From: Stentor coeruleus
Taxonomy: Eukaryota; Ciliophora; Heterotrichea; Heterotrichida; Stentoridae
Assembly (NCBI GenBank): GCA_001970955.1
Contig: MPUH01000813.1
Coordinates: 1-33,595, forward strand
Reading direction: 5' to 3'
DNA: 33,595 nt
Below the pieces are notes generated by a model. It was not told where the DNA came from, did no database searches, and saw only the letters and a list, made by a program, of their open reading frames with translations. Both the position numbers and the translations under genes were made by a program. Positions 9,697-19,656 of the stretch are shown one piece after another; the first letter of the stretch is position 1, and each line of letters opens with the position of its first letter.

Positions 9697-12609
9697 ATGG
9701 CTCTAAAAACCGCTTATATTCAAGACGTCAAAGATAAGGTAGAAGGTCCTCAAGTTATGTTAAGCAAAACCCATTTATACATGGAAAACTATGCAGGAAC
9801 TCCAGCAAGTAATGATATTGTTGTTACGAATACGGGCACATCGGCAGTTTTTTACGAATGGAAGAAATATACTAGAGCAGATTTTATTAAGTCTAAAAGA
9901 AACGATTTTATTACGCGCTTTTATTGCCATTACAGCAAAGGTATGCTATTACCAGGGGAAAGTAAGAGATTTTTGTTCACTTTTATAAGCAAAAAAGTTG
10001 GGATTTTTACTGAGGAGTGGGATTTGCATACTGACCCACTTGTAGTAAAATCTATTCCACAGCTTATTTTGACAGGCAGGTCTTTTGAGACAGATAAGAT
10101 GATTGCTCAGAGGCACTTTTTTGAAAAGGAGTTTGAGAAGCGCATAGTCCTCCATACAGCAGAAGAAGTTCTTAGTGACATAATTCGTAATGTTAGAACA
10201 CCCACACCTCCTCCACCAAATCTTGAAGACTCTAAACAATGTCAAGAGCAATTCGAAGCTAAAAACCTTAAAGAAAAAGTTTGGCATACTGATGAAATCA
10301 TATCTTTGCTAAGAGAACTCGAAAGCCAAGTCCTCTCTTTAATCCCTGGTTCAGAGAATTTCGAGCCTTGGGATTTATCTTTAGACAACTTCCGAGCTTT
10401 AATAAACAAAATTTCAAAACCAGAAATTCGAGAGGACAAAATGAAAAGACTTGAATTCCTAGTCAAACTAGCTAAAGCTAAACCTCCAACTAGGTCAATA
10501 TATTGGAATAGTGCAAGAAAAGTCCTTGTTGATTTCGCTGAATCTATCCCAGGAATTAGTTCAACATTAAGAACCGAGTTGGATTTAGAAGAGTATAGAT
10601 TCCGACTTCCTTGGGAACTAACTCAAGAAGAACTTGATAAAATCCAAAAAGAAAAACAAGACAAAGAACTTGCCCGGGCCAAATTAGCCAAAGGGAAAAA
10701 AGGGAAAACTGAAGATGACATAAATAAAGATAGAGAAACTTATAAAGAACGTATTGTCGTGCATTCGAAAAATTCATTCGTCGATATAATCAGTAAAGTC
10801 TTAGACGAAGAGCGTTTTTTCATTCAATGGGATCATGTCAAAACCATAAACCAAACCAAAGAGCTTCCTAAAATCCTTAAAAACACTAACAGACTCAATA
10901 AACATATGAAAAACTCCAATATAGCCAATTATCAAATAGCCTTAAGTAAAATCAGCCCTTTAAACCCAACAAATCTAGGCTCATTGTCAAGGAAATTCGG
11001 TTTAGCAGATGCAGATTTAGAAGGTAAAAAAGTTATGATTAGACTGAATTTCAACGTCCCACTCAGTGAAGAAGTTTGGGAAACTGAAGAAGTTGATATA
11101 CAAACTGATCCAGATTTAGAACCGATAATAGTAAATGAGAGACATTGTTTGTTAAGAGAAATACTCGACCCTGAGCTTATAAATGAAGCTATTCCAACTA
11201 TAAGATTCTGTTTAGACCATTTAGCTAAATGTGTGATTATTGTTGGCTCATTAGGTCATGCAGTAGGGGATTTCAGAGAAGAGTATACTTTAATGCCTAT
11301 TGTCCAATATTTACAAGAAGAGTTAGATACTGATATCCATTTTATTGAAGAAGTCGAAATCGATAATTTTGAAGAAAAAATTGAAGACCTGCCTGAGAAC
11401 TCGATTATCATGCTAGAAAACATTGGATTCCACCCTGAGGAACTTGGAGTATCAGCAACAAGAGAAGGAGAAGTTAAGCATTTAGACTTATGGAAAATCA
11501 AAGCATATCGAGAAAAACTCTGTACCTACTGCGACTTGTTTATAAATGAAGCTTTAAACGATAAATACATGGAAAACACCGGGAATGATCCTTGTTCAAT
11601 TGTAAACCCAGGATGCTCATCATTAGAATTCCCAGAAAACGGATGTGAAGCTGTCTTAGGTTTACGTTTAGAAAAAGAAGTCAAAGTTTTATCAAGTATA
11701 TTTTTTGAACCTGAACACCCATTTGTTGCCCTTATAGGTGGAAACAATCAAAGCCATATAAGCCATTTAGATAAAATTGTCATGTGTTATGCCCTTCTTG
11801 ATGTTGTAGACAAAATCTTCATAGCTGGGGAACTTGGGCTTATTTTCTTATCTTTCTTAGGTAATTTATCCTATGATTATGACTCTAGACTGACAAAATT
11901 CATAGACTTAGTAGTTCAATATTCTAAAGAATTAGGTAAAAGCCTTGTATTTCCAAATGATCTTATTTTTGCTAAAGAAACCCAAGCCCCAGCTGAGTCT
12001 TCATTTACATGGGCCCATTATAGTACAAATATTCTCAATAGTAATGGGCTTAATACTGATGAAGTCTCTTCTGAAGGTATGAAAATTATTGGATTTGGGG
12101 AAAATACTAGAAAAACACTTGAAGGACTTTTATATGAGTCTAGAAGGTTTTTTTGGTGTGGGACTTTAGATATACATTATTCTGATAAACAAAATCTTTG
12201 CCCGTTAAATAAAACAACTGTAGACTTTTTTAAGTTAAATAAAGAAAGCAGAGAATTACATGTGGCTATACAAGATGTTGAGCAGAATTTATTGGTTTAT
12301 TTTGAAAAAGAGGAAATGAATAAAAGTATTGAGAAAAGTAGAGAAAGGGATGAGGATGAAGAAGAGGAGGAAGAAGAAGAGGATGAGGATAAAGAGAAAA
12401 TTGATCATGGAGAATCTTTGATTATCCCTGCTGATAATTCACCTCAAGATGCGCTTGAAAAACTTTTTAATCAGAGGTTGTCGATTTATCAGTTTATTAT
12501 TGATATTTTACAAGGGAAGAAAGTTAGACCGCTTGAGGTTATAAAGGAACAACCACCTCCTAAGCCTAAATCGGTAGAAGAGGATACTTCGTATTTAGAA
12601 ATTATTTAG
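9697..12609 (+). CDS. MYCBPAP-like protein with degenerate phosphoglycerate kinase domain
   Basis: A 970-residue two-part protein. Residues 15-130 form an ASH/MSP-like beta domain (VVTNTGTSAVFYEWKK; LLPGESKRFLFTF), and 130-420 resemble the rest of MYC-binding-protein-associated proteins, an axonemal family. Residues 436-865 follow phosphoglycerate kinase: LEGKKVMIRLNFNVPL, AIPTIRFCLDHLAKCVIIVG, IIMLENIGFH, CDLFINEAL, FVALIGG and GFGENT..FFWCGTLDIHY. Key PGK residues are altered: the RxDxN motif has Asn for Asp (451), SHLGRP is GSLGHA (517-522), the RF arginine is Gly (577), the NDAFGTAHRAH loop is replaced and WNGPMGVFE is WCGTLDIHY. It is therefore probably a structural pseudo-enzyme, perhaps still nucleotide-binding. 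An acidic run at 886-898 precedes a C-terminal helix region. Location in the axoneme is inferred from the family. TAG stop. Confidence 0.87.
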   Translation: MALKTAYIQDVKDKVEGPQVMLSKTHLYMENYAGTPASNDIVVTNTGTSAVFYEWKKYTRADFIKSKRNDFITRFYCHYSKGMLLPGESKRFLFTFISKKVGIFTEEWDLHTDPLVVKSIPQLILTGRSFETDKMIAQRHFFEKEFEKRIVLHTAEEVLSDIIRNVRTPTPPPPNLEDSKQCQEQFEAKNLKEKVWHTDEIISLLRELESQVLSLIPGSENFEPWDLSLDNFRALINKISKPEIREDKMKRLEFLVKLAKAKPPTRSIYWNSARKVLVDFAESIPGISSTLRTELDLEEYRFRLPWELTQEELDKIQKEKQDKELARAKLAKGKKGKTEDDINKDRETYKERIVVHSKNSFVDIISKVLDEERFFIQWDHVKTINQTKELPKILKNTNRLNKHMKNSNIANYQIALSKISPLNPTNLGSLSRKFGLADADLEGKKVMIRLNFNVPLSEEVWETEEVDIQTDPDLEPIIVNERHCLLREILDPELINEAIPTIRFCLDHLAKCVIIVGSLGHAVGDFREEYTLMPIVQYLQEELDTDIHFIEEVEIDNFEEKIEDLPENSIIMLENIGFHPEELGVSATREGEVKHLDLWKIKAYREKLCTYCDLFINEALNDKYMENTGNDPCSIVNPGCSSLEFPENGCEAVLGLRLEKEVKVLSSIFFEPEHPFVALIGGNNQSHISHLDKIVMCYALLDVVDKIFIAGELGLIFLSFLGNLSYDYDSRLTKFIDLVVQYSKELGKSLVFPNDLIFAKETQAPAESSFTWAHYSTNILNSNGLNTDEVSSEGMKIIGFGENTRKTLEGLLYESRRFFWCGTLDIHYSDKQNLCPLNKTTVDFFKLNKESRELHVAIQDVEQNLLVYFEKEEMNKSIEKSRERDEDEEEEEEEEDEDKEKIDHGESLIIPADNSPQDALEKLFNQRLSIYQFIIDILQGKKVRPLEVIKEQPPPKPKSVEEDTSYLEII

Positions 12610-12760
12610 ATGATAGAGATTAATATGAAAATAGGTTTTTTGAGGTTTATTATAAGATGATATATTTATTATATACTGAGTTAAAAAGTTCATAGTTTCT
12701 GATATAAAATCATATATTTTATGTATTTCTAATATCTTAATCATAATAAAATTAACTAAA

Positions 12761-14260
12761 TTATTGTCTAACTATCGGTCTAGTCTTTTCTATAACCTCT
12801 TTAAGCAAAGGTTTATTCAAAGCTCTCTCAATATAATCCATCTTATGCATCTGACTTTCCTTCTTATCCACCATCTGTCTTTTCAACTCATCAGAATAAA
12901 TCTTATAAATCGCTTCTCTTTTTTCCTTTTCCTCCATAGTGACTTTATCAAACTCTTCACAATCTTTTTTCCATATCATCGCTTGTTTTACTTGCATATC
13001 TTTTTCCTTTTTCCTCCTAGCTTCTTTTTCATTCATCTGTATTTCTAATATTTTCCTCATTTCCGCTTTTTGAATCTTATCCCTTTCTTTAAGCCTTTGT
13101 TGTTCATTTTCATCATAATCTAAGGTTTGTTGATAATAATCTATAAGTCTTCGATCTTCTTCCATATTCGCATCTTTTTGTTGTTTTAATATCTCTTCTC
13201 CCATACTATTCATATAACCTTGTATCCTTTCTTCTCTTTTTTTTATTTCATTTAGCCTATCATCTTCGATTTTATCTAAGATTCTCTCATGAGCTCTTTG
13301 CATATTTATATCTTCTTGTCTTTCTTGAGCTTCTTTTTCTTTTTGCTTAACTCGATTTTTCATATTTTCATCAAGCATTTGTCTTCTTTGTAGCATTTCA
13401 TCATATTTTTTCTTCCTTAAAGCATCTACTTCTTCTCTATGTTCTTGTTGAAGCCTGTTAACCATAGCTACATCCATAGCGATTTCTTCTTTGGTTTGGA
13501 TTCTTTTCATCCGTTTTAAGTCTTTTAATTGTCTATCTCTAAGCATTTTTTCATGCATTATCTTATCATGTTGAAGTTTGAGTTTTGTAGCTTCTCTTTT
13601 ATCAAATTCTTTAAGATTTGAGTCTTGGGTTTCGATATATTGTTGAAGTTCCATTTTTTCTTGTTCTTGTTTTCTGCGCTTTTCTTCGATTTGCCTGTCA
13701 AGTTCGATTTTCAACGCATCTTTTTGTTGTTTAAGTCGTTCTTGCCTACGGATTTCTTCTTGACGATAAAGAGCTTGTTTGTATTCCATTATTACAGCCC
13801 ATTCATCTTTGTCTGAAGGGAGGATTTCTGAGGAGACATGTGAGTTCACATCAAATTGGCTTCCAACATCCTGAGCTTTGGAGTTTTCAGAAAGTTTAGA
13901 AGCCCCAGACATATAAGATACTGACTTTTCAGACTTTGGGGGTTTGACTGAAGCTAATTGACTCGCCCCGGTCTTTACAGAAATCCCCGACATGTAGGAT
14001 TCGCTTGGAGCTATACTTGTTCCTTCATTGATTCTCTGGTCTAATTTACGTAAGTTGTCTTCAGTTAAAGGCACCCCGTTCAAAGCATTCTCAACTTCTT
14101 TTTCTATGAATGATGGACGTCTACGGTTACCGTATTTTGCTAGGAATTTCGTCACTAGTCTACCTTTCAGATCCTCCCGATGCTTAAGTTTTAAAAGCTT
14201 TTCTCTTCGAGCTTCAGACATTCCTGACGAAGCACTTTTTTTTGAACCTGCTACAGACAT
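12761..14260 (-). CDS. Long coiled-coil protein, trichohyalin-like composition
   Basis: A 499-residue protein. Residues 1-85 are basic and probably folded (GRLVTKFLAKYGNRRRPSF; EKEVENAL), and 85-150 are Ser-rich with two YMSG(I/A)S repeats. From about 153 to 490 it is an almost unbroken Glu/Lys/Arg/Gln-rich helix with few prolines. Such proteins in ciliates are usually structural parts of axonemes, basal bodies or cortex, and a microtubule-associated role is plausible. I cannot match it to a named family from sequence alone, because the composition makes weak similarity misleading. It converges with the MYCBPAP-PGK gene (151 bp between stops) and diverges from the channel gene. ATG at 14260, with CATAATAAT just upstream at 14268-14277; TAA stop. 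Confidence 0.82.
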   Translation of the reverse strand: MSVAGSKKSASSGMSEARREKLLKLKHREDLKGRLVTKFLAKYGNRRRPSFIEKEVENALNGVPLTEDNLRKLDQRINEGTSIAPSESYMSGISVKTGASQLASVKPPKSEKSVSYMSGASKLSENSKAQDVGSQFDVNSHVSSEILPSDKDEWAVIMEYKQALYRQEEIRRQERLKQQKDALKIELDRQIEEKRRKQEQEKMELQQYIETQDSNLKEFDKREATKLKLQHDKIMHEKMLRDRQLKDLKRMKRIQTKEEIAMDVAMVNRLQQEHREEVDALRKKKYDEMLQRRQMLDENMKNRVKQKEKEAQERQEDINMQRAHERILDKIEDDRLNEIKKREERIQGYMNSMGEEILKQQKDANMEEDRRLIDYYQQTLDYDENEQQRLKERDKIQKAEMRKILEIQMNEKEARRKKEKDMQVKQAMIWKKDCEEFDKVTMEEKEKREAIYKIYSDELKRQMVDKKESQMHKMDYIERALNKPLLKEVIEKTRPIVRQ

Positions 14261-15062
14261 TTTGCCAATTATTATGAAAGAGGAAATTTAAGTAGCTAAA
14301 TTGAAAGAGAGGGATAAGTTGAAAAGGATAATTGTTGAAGAATTGTAAAATTGTAAAGTTATGGTCTTGGAATTGGTTTAGAACAGGGAAATATTATGGA
14401 AAATAAATATATGTTTATGGGGAATGTGAAGAAAAAAACTGTGGTTGGGAGGAATTTGAAAATATGAATTTGGAAATATGAATTTGATAGGACTAGAAGG
14501 TTCCCTAGAGATAAAAAAGTAGGGATTTATTATTCTTGAAAAGAGTAAAATATAATTTATATATTAAAAAGCCGGCTTATTATAACAGCATATCTTATAA
14601 ATAAAATATTTTTACAGTTTAATTAAGGTATTGCAATATAGTAAAAAATACATAAAATTCTGATTAAAAACCCAAAGTATAAAAACAATTTATTTTTCTC
14701 TACAACAAACTATATAATCCCACTCAAAATCCACCTTTTTCAATAATATAAAATCCACATATCATTACAATTTCCTATACCTAAAAACATTAATAAAACC
14801 ACAACTAAAAAAAACATTAAAAAAACACTATAAAAAAACACTATAAAAGACAAGTTTATCCACAACTACCAAATTCTATCAAAATCATTATAAACTTCCA
14901 TTTTCCTCTATAAAAATCATTTTCTCACATTTTCCTTCTCAACAACAAAATCAATATAAACCTCCAAACTTTTACCAGAAAAGCTTTTAACATTTCTAAA
15001 GCATTTTATCATACACTATATTATTATAATCATCATTTCCTTAGAAAAATGTTATAATAAAC
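14261..15062. promoter_or_regulatory. Long divergent intergenic region with sharp strand-composition switch
   Basis: These 802 bases lie between divergent starts. From 14261 to about 14550 the + strand is rich in G and poor in C; from about 14600 to 15050 it is almost free of G and rich in A and C. Each half is therefore C-rich in the sense of its own gene. Short direct repeats of the form AAAAAAACACTATAAAA occur at about 14822-14848. ATAATAA elements flank both starts (14268-14277, 15052-15060). No open frame of note. Confidence 0.5.
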
Positions 15063-17114
15063 ATGAAAGATGAGCCAAATAAAATGAGATCCATAAGAAA
15101 AACTTGGTCTTCAACTTCTATTGCTGAAGAAGTAAAATATATCAAACATTCAAGTAGACGCAATGGCAATTTTGTTAAAACCTCAACAAAAACTGATTTT
15201 TTCCCAATTGATTCTCTTCAAAGATATGAAAATACGAAAAAGAAATTAATTATAAACCCAGACAGTTCAATAAAAGTTATTTGGGATATGTTTTTGCTAT
15301 TTTTCTTAATGATTAAGTTGTATATAATACCTTATCAGCTGAGTTTTTCTATCAAAATGCTAATAAGAGAGAAAAATGCTATATTATTTACAGATTTCGC
15401 TTTTTTATTTGATATGATTTTAAAACTTAATACCGGGTTTCATTTTAAAGGTTTTTTGATTACAAGTAGGATTGAAATTGTCAAGCATTATATCAAGAAT
15501 ACTTTTTTTTTAGACCTTTGTGGCAGTATACCTTTTCAGATGGTTATCCAAGATGACTTTTTAGTTTACTCAGGAGAGGTTTTCGGTATAGACTCTTTCA
15601 GATTTATTCTCTTAGTAAAATTCATCCACATATACCGTCTAAAAGTAATTTTTTACGAATTAGAAGACCGGTTTACAAGTATCCACACGGTCACAGCTTT
15701 AAAATTTCTACATTTTTCACTGCTTATCAGCCTATTAATCCATTGGAGTTCCTGTCTTAGTCATATTTTTTACATAAGAGAACTAGACTCAGTAGGTGAA
15801 CTTTGGTCAACTTTTATACAAAATGAGTCTTTAAGATACTTAAATTATTTGTACTACATATTATTTACTGTTACATCAATTGGATATTATTCTTTAAATA
15901 TTGTAACAACAGACCAAAGACTTTTAACTATTATGATCATGTGTATTGATATTATTATTTTTGCATATATACTAGGGAAAATACAAAGCACTTTAGATTC
16001 TTATCAACTTGAAAGCAATGAGACACAGCGTTTATTGAAAAAATGTAAAGCGTTTATATCACAAAATAAAATCCCTGGCTCGCTTCGACATAAAGTTTTG
16101 AGGTATATAACGTTCTGTAGAGAAGCTGAGAGAAAGTCATCTCATAAAGAAAATGATATATTAAAAGATCTATCTCTGCCTTTGAGAGAGGAAATTTTCA
16201 CTCAGACCAGAGGGCATATTTTATCAAAACAGCCAGTTTTTAAAATATACCAACAAAGTTTCCTCAAATTTATCGGCTACCATTTACGTCTACAGATTTT
16301 CGGCCCACAGGACGGGATTTTCGAAGAAGGCGAAAACAGTTCAACCATCTATTTCATCCAAAACGGACAAATCGAAATCTACCACGCCAGTACCTCAACA
16401 ACTTTTAAAACCCTAAACAAAGGGAAATGTTTTGGGGAGATTGGATTTTTCTTAGAAACAACACGTACAGCCTCAGCAAAAAGTGTTTCTTTTACTGAAC
16501 TTCTTGTCTTAAGTAGACCTGTTATGAATAAAATACTATCAAGTCGTCCAGTAGAAAAATGTATGACCGAAGCTTTAATAACAGAAACTGGACGTTCAGG
16601 TTTAGGGATTTTACATATACGTTGTTATCTTTGTAATATTTTAGGACATGTGGCAAATAGTTGTACAGCCTACAAAATTTCTATAAACATAAAAGAGATA
16701 TTAAGAAAAATTGATAATACAAAATTCAAGTATTCGAAAAATGTTAATTTGAATGAAGCTTATAAATTTACATTCCAGAGATCGGAAGTGACTTCAAAAA
16801 GAGACTTTTCGGCAGCTGCGATTATGGGAAAACCTATGAAAATTAAAAGGGTTTATAAGAAAAGACCTGAACTTATGAAGAAATGTTCTAATTTTAATTT
16901 GAGGATACCAAATCAGAGAGTTAGGAAGAAATCTATGGCTAGTGATAGTGATAGTAGCTCCAGTGGTGATGGGAGATCATCACCTTTACCTGTGAATATG
17001 CAGTATAGGCAAGCTTTTTTGAGTAGGACGAGTAGGAAGAATCCTTTGGCGATTGAACTTTTTAATACTGATAGTTTTCCTGTGATTTTTCTTAATGGAC
17101 CTCCTGAAACTTAG
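15063..17114 (+). CDS. CNBD-containing six-TM cation channel with C-terminal zinc knuckle
   Basis: A 683-residue channel of the voltage-gated CNG/HCN/EAG superfamily. S1-S3 lie at about 72-165, a weakly charged S4 at 178-200 (FRFILLVKFIHIYRLK), S5 at 210-235, the pore loop at 260-280 and S6 at 286-308. A C-linker follows, then a cyclic-nucleotide-binding domain at about 400-495 with the phosphate-cassette pattern CFGEIGFF..TRTASA (456-472). The filter reads T271-S-I-G-Y-Y276 instead of the K-channel TVGYG, so ion selectivity is uncertain. Just after the CNBD is a perfect CCHC zinc knuckle, C521-x2-C524-x4-H529-x4-C534, unusual in a channel. The tail (600-683) is basic then Ser/Asp-rich. It probably acts in the plasma or ciliary membrane. 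ATG at 15063, TAG stop. Confidence 0.9.
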   Translation: MKDEPNKMRSIRKTWSSTSIAEEVKYIKHSSRRNGNFVKTSTKTDFFPIDSLQRYENTKKKLIINPDSSIKVIWDMFLLFFLMIKLYIIPYQLSFSIKMLIREKNAILFTDFAFLFDMILKLNTGFHFKGFLITSRIEIVKHYIKNTFFLDLCGSIPFQMVIQDDFLVYSGEVFGIDSFRFILLVKFIHIYRLKVIFYELEDRFTSIHTVTALKFLHFSLLISLLIHWSSCLSHIFYIRELDSVGELWSTFIQNESLRYLNYLYYILFTVTSIGYYSLNIVTTDQRLLTIMIMCIDIIIFAYILGKIQSTLDSYQLESNETQRLLKKCKAFISQNKIPGSLRHKVLRYITFCREAERKSSHKENDILKDLSLPLREEIFTQTRGHILSKQPVFKIYQQSFLKFIGYHLRLQIFGPQDGIFEEGENSSTIYFIQNGQIEIYHASTSTTFKTLNKGKCFGEIGFFLETTRTASAKSVSFTELLVLSRPVMNKILSSRPVEKCMTEALITETGRSGLGILHIRCYLCNILGHVANSCTAYKISINIKEILRKIDNTKFKYSKNVNLNEAYKFTFQRSEVTSKRDFSAAAIMGKPMKIKRVYKKRPELMKKCSNFNLRIPNQRVRKKSMASDSDSSSSGDGRSSPLPVNMQYRQAFLSRTSRKNPLAIELFNTDSFPVIFLNGPPET

Positions 17115-17703
17115 AGATTTGCTTAATTTAAGGTTTTGTTAAAGTAAAATAATGTGGAGTTTTTGTCTTGGATTTGATCATGAGTGGAGGTTGAGATTTT
17201 TATAGGAAGAAGTGGGAGTTTTGTAATATTTAGCAGGGTTTTATTGATAATTATGTGCAATTTTAGATAAAAATAGGAATTTTTATATAAGAAGGTTTTA
17301 TTATATAAAAAAAACGTATTTGTAATAAAAAGAGTGGTTGCTGTGGAATTTTGCTGAATTTTATATTTTTACTAAGGTTTTGTAATTACTAATATGCTAT
17401 ATAATATATACTAATATTCGCATATTCAAATACGAAAAGCTATCTAATAATCCAAGTCCATCCAATTGTAAGCATAAATTGCATTTTTTTTCATAATATC
17501 AATAACAAAAAATCTATTTCAGTTCTAATCATATTCCCCACAACCATCTACCACATTTAATAATAATTTCCACTGTCCAAAAATTCCCTCTCAAAAATTA
17601 AAACTCCCATCCACCCTTTCAAACAACCATAAATTTCCATCTTAAATCAAATTTCTCTACTAAAATATTTTAAATTTTAAACTCAGTAATTTACCCATAA
17701 AAT
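17115..17703. other. Convergent intergenic region with skew inversion
   Basis: 589 bases between two converging 3' ends, with no gene. 17115 to about 17395 is G-rich and nearly C-free on the + strand; from about 17440 to 17700 it is C-rich and nearly G-free. The switch happens in an AT-only stretch near 17395-17420, which may be where the two transcription units end. Confidence 0.55.
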
Positions 17704-19656
17704 TTACTTTTTCTTACCCGCATACTTCATAGCCCTAGCAAAATACTTAGACGTCGATTTCAAGAAATCATCCATTTTTTTGTTCTCCTGTTTCTGTACC
17801 GACAAATTCAATTCATTCGCCCTTTTCAATATTTTTCCCGGTATCTCCTGACTTAAATTATGTGACTTCGACTTATTTAAAGTAAGATACAATTCCTCAT
17901 CACTACTTTTCTCATCAATCAAATCACTAAGATCATATTCATCTTTTATAATCTGACTAGACAAAGCATTACTTACAAACGACCCAATTTTAACTGGTTT
18001 TTTTAATATACTTAACTTTTCTAAAGACTTTTCTAATGGTAAAGGCCTTGATTTCATAATGGTTTTATCTAAAGCTTTTGAAAGTTGCCATTTTTTAATG
18101 TTTTGTTTCATTTGTTTCATTTTTTTAGGGCGGAATTTATAGTTTTTTGATAAATCATTTGAGGGAATACGAGATTCTTGGACACCAAAGTGAGGTGCAC
18201 CAACAAGTTTCTTGCGGAATTCTTTAGAGTTGTCGAATTGCATGATTTCATAAAATTTCAAATATTTTTCTTGATTATCAAGCTTACAGAAATCAGTGTT
18301 GTTTTGCTTGTCATAATCATTATCGAAGAAAATTTCAGTTATGTCTTTGACAGCTTGGATAAAATGGTTTATTTTCATTTTTTTGAGAAAGTCAGAATTC
18401 TTACGGTAAATGTCTTGAATTGTTTGGATTTGCTCTGAGATTTTTTTGGGATTTGTGTGTTCTTTTACAATTTTGAAATCCTTGACAAAAAGCAGAAATT
18501 TCGTTAGGTTTATAACAGAGTAGTTTTTCATAAGCTCATCAAAAGTTGTATATGAGTTTTCTGCTGAATTCTGCTGCTTAGCATAAAAATAAAAAATTTC
18601 CCTAAGATTATTCTCAACCTTCCTAATATACTCATCCTTATTATCCTTTCTCTCAACCCTTCTCATACTTTTCACAATCTGCCCTTTCAGTTTTATCAAA
18701 ATATTATTAATAAAATTCAAATCCTCTTCATTCTTTGTTAGTTTTTTCATTTCCTCATACTCCTTAAAACTCTTCATCAAATTATCTCTAAAAGGATTTG
18801 GATAAGCTAAAGATATATATAAATTTTCTACAGCTTTAAAAAATATATCAAATGATAATTCAATATCATAATGTAAATTCCCTGATGAGTTTATATATCG
18901 ATTATTATCAATAAGTACTAATATTTCTTCAGGAAAATAATACAATTGAAGTTCTGTTATTGAAAAATGGATTCTGTTGATAACTCGTTTAAGGATATCT
19001 TTAGGTTTTTTTATAAGGGTAAAGAGATTTTCTATAAAGTCTTTATGGGAAAGAATGTTTTGTAAGAAAATGTCTATAGGGATTGAGAGAATATTTTGGG
19101 TTTGGGATGTATAGGATGATAAATCAGAGTTCGGGTTACTAGGAAAAGGAGACTCGCTCGGCAAGGATGGGATTTTTAATGAACTTTGTGAGAAATTTGA
19201 TGACTTGATTGTTTTTTTAATCGATTTTATCCTGGTTAAAAAGTACTTTTCATGTTCTGGCGAAGGGTTTTCCTTAGATTCCAGGCCTTTTTCTTCATCT
19301 TCAGAGATTTGTTCTGAGCTATCTTTATCTTGTTTATCTTCTAAATGGTCTTCTTCTCTATTTACATCTAAAATCTTTTGATTTTCTTTTTCTTTTGTTT
19401 CTAACTCATCATCTATCATTTTATTTGTAAACTTTTTAAGCAACGCTTTTGTCACTTCATTTTCATCTAAATCCCTATGTTAAAATCACGTTTTTTCATA
19501 AAGCTGATGAAAAAGGGTTTTAATTTCAATAGCTTTATGCTCTTTTAAATTTTCAGTATTTTCAAATGATTGATTTTGCATTTCCTCATTAAATATCTTT
19601 TTTTCTATAGTGTTTTCTATTGGAACTTGTTCTAATCCCTTTTCATTTAATTCCAT
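17704..19656 (-). CDS. Hypothetical acidic protein, two exons
   Basis: Spliced gene: exon 1 is 19656-19490 and exon 2 is 19474-17704, joined across a 15-nt intron, giving 645 residues. Without splicing the first frame stops at a TGA formed at the intron edge, and exon 2 has no nearby in-frame ATG, so the joined model is much better. Residues 1-130 are very acidic (Glu/Asp/Lys) and likely disordered. Residues ~195-440 are helical and probably folded, with a segment TTFDELMKNYSVINLTKFLL followed by FVKDFKIV that resembles a motif common in alveolate orphan proteins. The C-terminus is basic, ending in GKKK. I do not recognise a family and assign no function. TAA stop. Confidence 0.8.
19475..19489 (-). 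other. 15-nt spliceosomal intron
   Basis: On the minus strand the intron reads GTGATTTTAACATAG, 15 bases, GT..AG, with a likely branch A in TTTAAC. It interrupts a Thr codon in phase 2 (AC|G). Removal joins exon 1 and exon 2 in frame. Retention keeps the frame length but creates TGA at the 5' junction. Confidence 0.88.

Noticed and set aside
9941..9955. A 15-base GT..AG string (GTATGCTATTACCAG) inside the MYCBPAP-PGK gene that could be a frame-neutral intron
   Set aside because: It encodes part of the conserved ASH-domain motif LLPGES..F.F, so removing it would damage the domain. It also lacks the TAG-ending form of the two proven introns.
12764..13048. Phe/Leu/His-rich plus-strand frame opposite the coiled-coil gene
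   Set aside because: It is the antisense of Glu/Lys-rich codons, which always yields Phe/Leu/Ser/Ile runs.
15049..15057. A two-codon upstream reading frame (ATG TTA TAA) just before the channel start
   Set aside because: It overlaps the ATAATAA element and may lie upstream of the transcription start; nothing shows that it is transcribed.
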